The notes under the pieces are model-generated. The model was given only the letters and a program-made list of their open reading frames with translations, searched no databases and was not told where the DNA came from. A stretch of DNA of 64,000 nt from Metapseudomonas resinovorans DSM 21078 (GTDB lineage: Bacteria; Pseudomonadota; Gammaproteobacteria; Pseudomonadales; Pseudomonadaceae), in NCBI RefSeq assembly GCF_000423545.1, contig NZ_AUIE01000006.1, positions 186,001-250,000 of the forward strand, read 5' to 3'. Of the stretch, positions 57,551 through 64,000 are shown piece by piece. The position numbers and the translations under genes were made by a program. Numbering within the stretch: position 1 is the stretch's first letter; every line of letters starts with the position of its first letter.

Positions 57551-58984
57551 TCAGCGCATCATCTGCTTGAGCATCTTCTGCTGCTGGACCAGCTCTTGCT
57601 GGCGGGCGTCGATGCGCGCGGCCAGCGGGAAGTTGCCACCGGCGCGGCGCTTGGCGAAATCCAACTGCTCGATGGCCTGGTCGAAGTCGCCCACCAAGGC
57701 GAAGTACTCGGCGCGCGCCTGGTGCAGGCCGATGGTATTGCCAGCCAGGCCGCGTACCTCGGCCACCTGATACCACACGTCCGGATCGTTCGGGCGGCTC
57801 TTGAGCAGGCCATCGAGTACCTTCTCGGCGTCTTTCGGCTTGCTTTGCTTGAGCAGGAGGTCACTGCGCATCTGCTTCAGCGGGTAGTTGTTAGGGTACT
57901 GGCCGAGCAGGCGGTCGACGCGTTGCTGGGCGTCGGCTATGCGATTGGCTGTGATGTCCAGGTCCACCTGGGCCAGGTTGTAGACGATTTCGTTCGGCGC
58001 CTTGGCCAGCAGCGGTGCCAGGTGCTCCTTGGCCTGGTTGAGCTGGCCACCCTTGATCTGGGCAATGGCCAGGCCGTAACGGGCCGCGTCCAGTTTAGGA
58101 TCATCGTCGAGCATGGCACGGAAGCGTTTGGCGGCGATGCCCGGGGTTTCCTCGAACATCAACTGAACACGGGCGCGCATCAACTGATAACGCAGGCTGT
58201 TCTCGACGCCACCGGGCGGTAGTTGTTCGGCGCGGTTGCGGGTGTCGGCAATTCGGTTTTCGGTCACCGGGTGAGTGAGGAGGAATTCCGGCGGCTTGGC
58301 GTCATAGCGGTACTGGCGCATCAGGCGTTCGAACATGCGCGGCATGGCGCGTGGGTCATACCCGGCCTTCTCGAGGTTGAGCAGGCCGATGCGGTCGGCT
58401 TCCTGTTCATTCTGTCGGGAGAAGCGGCGCTGCTCCTGGATGGCGGCGGCCTGGGTGCCCATGATGGCCGCCATGCCGGCGTCACCGGCACCGGCTGCAG
58501 CGGCAACGATGCCGGCGAGCATGGCGGCCATCACCGGTATCTGCATGCGCTGCTGGGCCTCGATGCCACGGGCGAAATGGCGCTGCGACAAGTGCGCCAG
58601 TTCGTGAGCCAGTACCGAGGCGTACTCGGCCTCGGTGGGGGCATAGAGGAAGAGACCGCCGTTGACGCCAATGATGCCGCCAGGTGCCGCGAACGCGTTC
58701 AGCTGCGGGCTGTTGAGCAGCACGAACTCCAAGCGTCGGTCTTGCAGCTGACTGGTTTCGGCCAGGCGGTAGACGCTTGTTTCCACGTAGTCCTTGAGCT
58801 GCGGGTCATTGAGTTGCGGCACCTGGCCGCGCAGCAGGCTCAACCAGGCCCGGCCGAGTTGATGTTCCTGTTCCGGGGATACGATGGAAGAGCTGGAGTC
58901 CCCCAGCGACGGCAAGTCGTCGGCCATGGTGGGCGAGGCAAGAAGGCAGGCAAGCGTCAGCAGAGTGGGGCGCAGAAAATTCAT
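57551..58984 (-). CDS. bepA: BepA-like periplasmic M48 metalloprotease with TPR
   Basis: A 477-residue periplasmic protease/chaperone that in E. coli (BepA/YfgC) checks assembly of LptD and BAM clients. A signal peptide (about 1-21, ending TMAD) leads into the zinc site HELAH (127-131), with the third ligand in NEQEADRIGL. The C-terminal 200 residues are TPR repeats. The gene is convergent with nadA, as at PA1005, and divergent from the tusA-like gene. Confidence 0.94.
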   Translation of the reverse strand: MNFLRPTLLTLACLLASPTMADDLPSLGDSSSSIVSPEQEHQLGRAWLSLLRGQVPQLNDPQLKDYVETSVYRLAETSQLQDRRLEFVLLNSPQLNAFAAPGGIIGVNGGLFLYAPTEAEYASVLAHELAHLSQRHFARGIEAQQRMQIPVMAAMLAGIVAAAAGAGDAGMAAIMGTQAAAIQEQRRFSRQNEQEADRIGLLNLEKAGYDPRAMPRMFERLMRQYRYDAKPPEFLLTHPVTENRIADTRNRAEQLPPGGVENSLRYQLMRARVQLMFEETPGIAAKRFRAMLDDDPKLDAARYGLAIAQIKGGQLNQAKEHLAPLLAKAPNEIVYNLAQVDLDITANRIADAQQRVDRLLGQYPNNYPLKQMRSDLLLKQSKPKDAEKVLDGLLKSRPNDPDVWYQVAEVRGLAGNTIGLHQARAEYFALVGDFDQAIEQLDFAKRRAGGNFPLAARIDARQQELVQQQKMLKQMMR

Positions 58985-59141
58985 GCACTGGGCTCGTTGG
59001 CGGCAAAGGCGTAACTTTAGCCTCCAGCGCGGCCAACTGGCCAGCGGCGCTCTGCCTTGGGTATCCTAACCGCCCGCTCAAGTATTCCCGCCCTGCGACC
59101 TGCCCAGGGCGGTCGCCAGGTACCTTCTCCGGAGACTCACC

Positions 59142-59393
59142 ATGACTGACACTGCCAGTCGAACAGATGCTTTCGACGTCGAGCTGGATGCCTGTGGCCT
59201 GAATTGCCCCTTGCCCTTGCTCAAGGCCAAGCTCGAGCTGAATCGCCTTCCCAGTGGCGCGGTTCTCAAGGTGATTGCCACGGACGCCGGCTCCCAGCGC
59301 GATTTCCGCGCCTTTGCGCAATTGGCCGGGCACCAGTTGTTGCGTGAAGAGGTCGAAGACGGCGTATTCCGCTACTGGCTGCGCAAGGCCTGA
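59142..59393 (+). CDS. TusA-like sulfur-carrier protein
   Basis: An 83-residue SirA/TusA-fold protein. The CPxP motif is CGLNCPLPLLKAK, with the active cysteine C22; C18 adds a nearby thiol. The fold block AVLKVIATDAGSQRDFRAFAQLAGHQL is intact. TusA moves sulfur toward tRNA thiolation or molybdenum-cofactor pathways; PA1006, in the same place, affects molybdenum homeostasis. A good site, CCGGAGACTCACC, precedes the ATG. The AI-2E permease gene follows after 39 bases. Confidence 0.92.
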   Translation: MTDTASRTDAFDVELDACGLNCPLPLLKAKLELNRLPSGAVLKVIATDAGSQRDFRAFAQLAGHQLLREEVEDGVFRYWLRKA

Positions 59394-59432
59394 CCCCCTG
59401 GCCCCGTATAGCGGGCCATCCAAGGATTTCCG

Positions 59433-60503
59433 ATGCTCAAGGTGCTTCGCGACTGGATCCAGCGCTACTTCTCCGATGAAGAGGCTGTGGTGCTGGCTGT
59501 GGTCCTGGTTCTCGGCTTCACGGCCGTCCTTACCCTCGGCAACATGCTTGCGCCCGTGCTGGCGGGGATGGTGCTGGCCTTCCTCATGCAGGGGCTGGTC
59601 AACCTGCTGGAACGTTTGCAATTGCCGCAGACCCTGGCGGTGTGGGTCGTCTTCACGCTGTTCATCGGCGTCCTGGCGCTGATTCTCGGTGTGCTGGTGC
59701 CGTTGCTCTGGCAGCAGCTCAGCACCCTGTTCCAGGAGCTGCCGGGCATGCTTGGCGAGTGGCAGTCGCTGCTGCTGCTCCTGCCCGAGCGCTACCCGCA
59801 CCTGGTAACCGACGAGCAGGTGCTCAAGGCCATCGAGGTTACCCGCAGCGAAGTGGCCAAGTTCGGCCAGTGGGCGCTCACCTTTTCGCTCTCCAGCTTG
59901 CCACTGCTGGTCAACATCATGATCTACCTGGTCCTGGTGCCCATCCTGGTGTTCTTCTTCCTCAAGGACCGCGCGTTGATAGGGCGCTGGATCAGCGGCT
60001 ACCTGCCCAGTGAGCGCGGGCTGATGACCCAGGTCTGGGATGAGGTGAATACCCAGATCGCCAACTACATCCGCGGCAAGGTGATCGAGATCGTCATTTG
60101 TGGCGCGGTCACCTATGTGGCCTTCGTCTGGTTGGGGCTCAACTATTCGGCGCTGCTGGCATTGCTGGTGGGGCTTTCGGTTGTGGTGCCTTACATTGGC
60201 GCGATGGTGGTCACAGTGCCGGTGGCGCTGATCGCGCTGTTCCAGTGGGGCTGGAGCGACCAGTTCATCTACCTGATGGTGGTCTACACCGTGATCCAGA
60301 CCCTGGACGGCAACGTGCTGGTGCCGCTGCTGTTCTCCGAGGCGGTTAACCTGCACCCGGTGGCGATCATCTGCGCTGTGCTGCTGTTCGGCGGACTCTG
60401 GGGCTTCTGGGGCGTGTTCTTCGCGATCCCACTGGCGACCCTGTTCAAGGCAGTGCTGGACGCCTGGCCCCGTGCAGGGCCACAGAGTGTGGCACTGCAA
60501 TGA
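59433..60503 (+). CDS. AI-2E-family (PerM-like) membrane permease, second copy
   Basis: A 356-residue polytopic membrane protein, paralogous to the permease at 26897. Segments near residues 15-65, 70-95, 155-180 and 210-340 and the motif VPYIGAMVVTVPVALIALF fit the family. The sodium-proton antiport or small-molecule export roles suggested for some members cannot be told apart here. It lies downstream of the tusA-like gene, as in PAO1. Confidence 0.88.
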   Translation: MLKVLRDWIQRYFSDEEAVVLAVVLVLGFTAVLTLGNMLAPVLAGMVLAFLMQGLVNLLERLQLPQTLAVWVVFTLFIGVLALILGVLVPLLWQQLSTLFQELPGMLGEWQSLLLLLPERYPHLVTDEQVLKAIEVTRSEVAKFGQWALTFSLSSLPLLVNIMIYLVLVPILVFFFLKDRALIGRWISGYLPSERGLMTQVWDEVNTQIANYIRGKVIEIVICGAVTYVAFVWLGLNYSALLALLVGLSVVVPYIGAMVVTVPVALIALFQWGWSDQFIYLMVVYTVIQTLDGNVLVPLLFSEAVNLHPVAIICAVLLFGGLWGFWGVFFAIPLATLFKAVLDAWPRAGPQSVALQ

Positions 60504-60535
60504 AAAAAAGGCCGCGATTGCGGCCTTTTTTCATT
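60501..60535. terminator. Bidirectional terminator between the permease and bcp
   Basis: AAAAAAGGCCGC-GATT-GCGGCCTTTTTT is a strong symmetric stem with A- and T-runs. It begins at the permease stop. Confidence 0.92.
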
Positions 60536-60546
60536 GGGGCGGAGCG

Positions 60547-61020
60547 TCAGCCCTGGTTCAGCGCTTGCGCAGCGGCGAGTACGGCGTCCACGTGGCCTGG
60601 CACTTTCACGCCGCGCCATTCCTGGCGCAGCACACCGTGTGCGTCGATCAGGAAGGTGCTGCGATCAACGCCCATGTATTCCTTGCCGTAGAGCTTCTTC
60701 AGCTTGATCACGTCGAACAGCTGGCAGAGTGATTCATCCTTGTCGGAGATCAGCTCGAAGGGGAACTCCTGCTTGCACTTGAAGTTCTCGTGGGACTTCA
60801 TGCCGTCGCGGGAGACACCGAAGATCATTGTGTTCGCAGCCAGGAAGGCCTCGTGCTGGTCGCGAAAGCCCTGGCCTTCGGTGGTGCAGCCGGGCGTGCT
60901 GTCCTTCGGATAGAAATAGAGCACCACTTGCTTGCCCCTGAGGGCCGACAGGGTGACTTCCAGGCCGCTGGTGGCCTGAACGGTGAAGTCAGCGATGGGG
61001 TTATCCAGGGAAACTGCCAT
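60547..61020 (-). CDS. bcp: Thiol peroxidase Bcp (bacterioferritin comigratory protein)
   Basis: A 157-residue peroxiredoxin of the BCP/PrxQ group. The peroxidatic cysteine is C45 in PKDSTPGCTTEGQGFRD. The second cysteine common in E. coli Bcp five residues later is a glutamine (Q50), so resolution must use another cysteine (for example in NFKCKQEF or SLCQLFD) or an external thiol. It lies 13 bases downstream of gcvR on the same strand, so the two form a unit. Confidence 0.93.
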   Translation of the reverse strand: MAVSLDNPIADFTVQATSGLEVTLSALRGKQVVLYFYPKDSTPGCTTEGQGFRDQHEAFLAANTMIFGVSRDGMKSHENFKCKQEFPFELISDKDESLCQLFDVIKLKKLYGKEYMGVDRSTFLIDAHGVLRQEWRGVKVPGHVDAVLAAAQALNQG

Positions 61021-61033
61021 GTTTAACGACTCC

Positions 61034-61591
61034 TCAAGGGTGTTGCGGGCGCCAGGGTTCGATCAGGGCATCCAGGTTCAAGGCGTCAGCGAAGTCCAGG
61101 AACTGGTCGCGCAGCCAACTGATCTGGGTACCGGCGGGCAGGGTCACGGTGATGGTGGCGTTGAGCATGGTGCTGCCGGTCTGCGGCGCCTGATAGGTGT
61201 CGCAGGTGAGGTTCTCCAGCTCGACGCGATGATCGACGAAGAACTGGCACAGCTCGTTGAGGATGTCCGGGCGATAAGCGGCACTGACATAGGCCACGTA
61301 AGGCAGGGCCTGGGGACGTATCTCCAGGGCGTTGCTGCGGGTTACGTTGGCGGTGAAACCATGGCGTTTTGACAGCGCCGACAGTCCCGCTTCCAGTCGC
61401 GCGAGGCCGTCCCAGCTGCCGGAGATCTGCAACACGATGGCGCAGAACTCACCGTGGCGGGTCAGGCGGCTGCTGACCACGGCGCAGCGGTTTTCCTGGC
61501 TGGCGCGGCACAGCACGTTGGTCAGCTCCGTCGGGTTACGGCCCAGGGCACTGATCAGAAGGAACTGTTCGCGGGGCGGGGTGGTGGACAT
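61034..61591 (-). CDS. gcvR: Glycine cleavage system transcriptional repressor-type protein GcvR
   Basis: A 185-residue protein with two ACT domains and no DNA-binding domain. In E. coli GcvR binds glycine and restrains GcvA; in Pseudomonas the target is not certain. The first ACT is FLLISALGRNPTELTNVL and the second is LPYVAYVSAAYRPDILNELCQFF. It leads the unit with bcp and is divergent from dapA. Confidence 0.9.
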   Translation of the reverse strand: MSTTPPREQFLLISALGRNPTELTNVLCRASQENRCAVVSSRLTRHGEFCAIVLQISGSWDGLARLEAGLSALSKRHGFTANVTRSNALEIRPQALPYVAYVSAAYRPDILNELCQFFVDHRVELENLTCDTYQAPQTGSTMLNATITVTLPAGTQISWLRDQFLDFADALNLDALIEPWRPQHP

Positions 61592-61706
61592 GCAGCATTC
61601 CTAAAGAGGGGAGGGCGGCCGGGGCCGCGCTGTTCAAACAGAGAAGGTTAGCGAAAAGCAGCGCCGAGGGAAATGCTGTAACCGCCTGACGGCGCTTGCG
61701 TTCACC

Positions 61707-61735
61707 TTGTGCAAGGCCAGAGCCGACAGTACCAT
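61707..61735 (+). promoter_or_regulatory. Candidate dapA promoter
   Basis: TTGTGC (61707-61712) and TACCAT (61730-61735) with 17-base spacing. An AGAGCCG/CGGCTCT hairpin followed by CTTTTT (61719-61750) overlaps the promoter and the expected start of transcription, so it may act as an operator rather than an attenuator. Confidence 0.4.
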
Positions 61736-61767
61736 TACGGCTCTCTTTTTCCGGCAGGAGCGGTTGC

Positions 61768-62646
61768 ATGATTGCGGGCAGTATGGTGGCACTGGTTACG
61801 CCCATGGATGCACAGGGTCAATTGGACTGGGACAGCCTTTCCAAGCTCGTTGACTTCCATCTTCAAGAGGGCACCAACGCCATAGTCGCCGTCGGCACCA
61901 CGGGCGAGTCCGCCACGCTCGACGTCACCGAGCACGTCGAAGTGATCCGCCGCGTCGTCGACCAGGTCAATGGCCGCATCCCGGTGATCGCCGGCACCGG
62001 TGGCAATTCCACCCGTGAGTCGGTCGAACTCACCGCTGCCGCCAAGAACGTCGGTGCCGACGCGTGCCTGCTGGTGACCCCCTACTACAACAAGCCGACC
62101 CAGGAAGGCCTGTACCAGCACTTCCGCCACATCGCCGAAGCCGTGGCCATCCCGCAGATCCTCTACAACGTACCGGGCCGCACCGTATGTGACATGCTCC
62201 CGGAGACCGTCGAGCGCCTGTCCAAGATCAGCAACATCATCGGTATCAAGGAAGCCACTGGCGACCTGCAGCGCGGTCAGGAAGTCCTGAATCGTGTCAG
62301 CAAGGATTTCCTCGTCTACTCCGGCGATGACGCCACCGCTGTCGAACTGATGCTGATGGGCGGCAAGGGCAACATCTCGGTAACCGCCAACGTCGCTCCG
62401 CGCGCCATGGCCGATCTCTGCGCCGCCGCCATGCGTGGCGAAGCCGACGCCGCCCGTGCCATCAACGACAAGCTGATGCCGCTGCACAAGGCACTGTTCA
62501 TCGAGTCCAACCCCATTCCGGTGAAGTTCGCCCTGCACGAAATGGGTCTGATCCCCGACGGCATCCGTCTGCCGTTGACCTGGCTCAGCCCGCGTTGCCA
62601 CGAGCCTCTGCGCCAAGCCATGCGCCAGACCGGCGTACTGGCCTAA
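61768..62646 (+). CDS. dapA: 4-hydroxy-tetrahydrodipicolinate synthase DapA
   Basis: Condenses pyruvate with aspartate semialdehyde, the first step to lysine and diaminopimelate. 292 residues. The Schiff-base lysine is in [11 protein letters not shown], with [11 protein letters not shown] and [11 protein letters not shown] lining the pyruvate pocket. The start follows GCAGGAGCGGTTGC. bamC follows after 19 bases, as in many gamma-proteobacteria. Confidence 0.97.
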   Translation: MIAGSMVALVTPMDAQGQLDWDSLSKLVDFHLQEGTNAIVAVGTTGESATLDVTEHVEVIRRVVDQVNGRIPVIAGTGGNSTRESVELTAAAKNVGADACLLVTPYYNKPTQEGLYQHFRHIAEAVAIPQILYNVPGRTVCDMLPETVERLSKISNIIGIKEATGDLQRGQEVLNRVSKDFLVYSGDDATAVELMLMGGKGNISVTANVAPRAMADLCAAAMRGEADAARAINDKLMPLHKALFIESNPIPVKFALHEMGLIPDGIRLPLTWLSPRCHEPLRQAMRQTGVLA

Positions 62647-62665
62647 TTCCAAGGAAACATTCCGC

Positions 62666-63784
62666 ATGAAGCGACTGGCCGGACTCTCCGCTCTCGCCCT
62701 GATCATTTCCAGTACCAGCGGTTGCGGCTGGCTCTGGGGCCAAGATGGCTACTTCCGCGACCGTGGCAGCGACTATCTGGAAGCACGCCAGACCGCACCT
62801 ATGCAGCTTCCCCCGGATGCTGACGCCAAGCGCCTCGACCCGCTGTTGCCGGTGCCGATGAACGTCGCCGACAGCCGTGCCGAAGGCGAATTCGAAGTAC
62901 CCCGCCCGCTGGCTCTTCAGGCCAAGGGTGAGGTCAGTGACTACAGCCTGCAGAAAAGCGGCGATTCCCGTTGGGTGGTTGCCCAGCGTGTGCCGGCGGA
63001 AGTCTGGCCAGTGGCTCGCCAGTTCTTCGAAGACGGCGGATTCCGCATCGCCGACGAGCGCCCGCAGACCGGTGAATTCAGTACCGATTGGCAACGCCTC
63101 GACCAGCTCTCGGGCCCTCTGGCCCGTCGTCTGGGTAGCCGCGTCAGCGGGGTCGAGCCGGACAGCGAAATCCGCGCTCGCGTACGTATCGAGCCAGGCG
63201 TGCAGCGCAATACCAGCGAAATCTTCGTCCTGACCACCACCCGTCCGGCCGGCAGCTCCGCCGACACCGGCTGGCCGAGCCGTTCCGACAGCCCGAGCCT
63301 CGAAGCAGCGCTGCTGGATGAAATGCTCGCCAGCATGGCCCGCAGCGCCGAACAGGGCGGTTCCGTGTCCCTGCTCGCCGCGCGCGACTTCGATGCGCCG
63401 AGCCGTGTGACCCTGTCCGAAGACGGTAACGGCAACCCCATGCTCAGCCTCGGCGCCGACTTCGACCGCTCCTGGTCCAGCGTCGGCCGTGCGCTGGAAA
63501 CGGGCGACGTCCGCGTCGACGACCTCAACCGCAGCCTGGGTGTCTACTACATCAACCTCGCGGAAGGTGCCTCGAAGGAAGACGAGAAGCCTGGCTTCTT
63601 CAGTCGCCTGTGGGGCAGCGATCCCAGCGAGGAAGAGATCGAGGCGCGCGCCGAGCGTTACCAGGTGCGCCTGACCCGCGTTGGCGACAGCGTGCAGGTC
63701 ACCGTGGAGAAGGACATCAACACTGTGGCGCCTGCCGATGTGGCGCGCCGCGTGCTGACCCTGATCCAGGAAAACCTCGGCTAA
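62666..63784 (+). CDS. bamC: BamC, outer-membrane assembly lipoprotein
   Basis: A 372-residue lipoprotein of the BAM machinery. The signal peptide ends in T17-S18-G19-C20, after which an unstructured region ([20 protein letters not shown]) leads to two helix-grip domains ([14 protein letters not shown] and the region from [19 protein letters not shown]). It matches NlpB in order after dapA. A hairpin and then purC follow. Confidence 0.92.
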   Translation: MKRLAGLSALALIISSTSGCGWLWGQDGYFRDRGSDYLEARQTAPMQLPPDADAKRLDPLLPVPMNVADSRAEGEFEVPRPLALQAKGEVSDYSLQKSGDSRWVVAQRVPAEVWPVARQFFEDGGFRIADERPQTGEFSTDWQRLDQLSGPLARRLGSRVSGVEPDSEIRARVRIEPGVQRNTSEIFVLTTTRPAGSSADTGWPSRSDSPSLEAALLDEMLASMARSAEQGGSVSLLAARDFDAPSRVTLSEDGNGNPMLSLGADFDRSWSSVGRALETGDVRVDDLNRSLGVYYINLAEGASKEDEKPGFFSRLWGSDPSEEEIEARAERYQVRLTRVGDSVQVTVEKDINTVAPADVARRVLTLIQENLG

Positions 63785-63819
63785 TCAGCGCCGCTTGGCG
63801 GCGCGACGTGGAAACAACA

Positions 63820-63851
63820 AGGCGAAACCCCCGGGTTTCGCCTGTTTCGTT
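63820..63851 (+). terminator. Intrinsic terminator after bamC
   Basis: GGCGAAACCC-CC-GGGTTTCGCC followed by TGTTTCGTTTG. A separate GCGCCGC-TTG-GCGGCGC hairpin lies just before it. Confidence 0.65.
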
Positions 63852-63871
63852 TGATAAAGGCGGAAAACGAC

Positions 63872-64000
63872 ATGAGCACACCCACCACCCTCAGTCTGAA
63901 GAAGATCTACTCGGGCAAGGTCCGTGACCTCTACGAAATCGACGACAAGCGCATGCTGATGGTCGCCACTGACCGCCTTTCCGCGTTTGACGTGATCCTC
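63872..64000 (+). CDS. purC: SAICAR synthetase PurC, N-terminal fragment cut by window end
   Basis: The first 43 codons of phosphoribosylaminoimidazole-succinocarboxamide synthase (step 8 of purine synthesis). LKKIYSGKVRDLYEIDDKRM and MVATDRLSAFDVIL are the family's ATP-site opening. The frame runs off the window at base 64000; no defect is implied. The start follows AAGGCGGAAAACGAC. It completes a conserved dapA-bamC-purC neighbourhood. Confidence 0.93.
   Translation, partial: MSTPTTLSLKKIYSGKVRDLYEIDDKRMLMVATDRLSAFDVIL

Noticed and set aside
61592-61767. Lysine riboswitch in the dapA leader
   Set aside because: The gap is about 175 bases shared with gcvR, and no multi-helix lysine-aptamer pattern is visible. 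Only a simple hairpin was found.

Overview
This is a high-GC Pseudomonas chromosome segment. Almost every gene has a close Pseudomonas counterpart, and the order dinB, ldhA, gacS, pirR-pirS-pirA, cysM, rlmD, relA, mazG, purM-purN, hda, arsC-like, yihY, proS, oprD, slyX, dps, aspS, yebC/pmpR, ruvCAB, ybgC-tolQRAB-pal-cpoB, queE-queC, tRNA-Lys, nadA, bepA, tusA-like, bcp, gcvR, dapA, bamC, purC follows the P. aeruginosa PAO1 PA0923-PA1013 backbone as I remember it. It is unlikely to be P. aeruginosa itself: several blocks differ, and the pqsABCDE-mvfR cluster that PAO1 carries just before nadA is absent here. The species is inferred only, as a non-aeruginosa member of a high-GC Pseudomonas lineage.

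Layout. 1-3.2 kb: DNA polymerase IV, two small conserved proteins and D-lactate dehydrogenase. 3.2-8.2 kb: GacS, the hybrid kinase of the Gac/Rsm pathway, then the PirR-PirS two-component pair. 8.4-15.3 kb: an iron module made of the PirA receptor, a DUF3649 membrane protein, a periplasmic esterase, a PepSY membrane protein, a DUF3325 membrane protein, and a convergent piuC-Sel1 pair. In PAO1 pirA is followed directly by cysM and piuC lies elsewhere, so this is the main accessory part of the window. 15.8-21.9 kb: cysM, rlmD, relA, mazG and a DUF2058 gene. 22-34.5 kb: Rof, the purM-purN operon, a DUF2066/phospholipid synthase/permease/hda operon, the arsC-wrbA-DUF2069 operon, YihY, a possible PilZ-type protein, a thioredoxin lipoprotein and acylphosphatase. 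34.5-44 kb: proS with a lipoprotein gene, a hotdog thioesterase, an OprD porin, HIT, SlyX, a membrane-anchored cold-shock protein, a diguanylate cyclase, Dps and a short-chain dehydrogenase. 44-54.6 kb: aspS, yebC/pmpR, ruvCAB and the whole tol-pal cluster. 54.6-64 kb: queuosine genes, tRNA-Lys, nadA, the BepA protease, a TusA-like protein, a second AI-2E-family permease, bcp/gcvR, dapA, bamC and the first 43 codons of purC.

Working together. The window mixes DNA repair and recombination (dinB, ruvCAB with a near-consensus LexA box), stringent response (relA, mazG), envelope integrity (tol-pal, bamC, bepA), purine, lysine, cysteine and NAD synthesis, and iron uptake. The iron module could combine receptor uptake with two ways of freeing iron from a siderophore: ester cleavage and membrane reduction. 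Three intergenic copies of a short repeat with imperfect inverted ends, two of them with a palindromic core, are the only mobile-type sequences seen. No prophage, insertion sequence, CRISPR array or rRNA operon is present.
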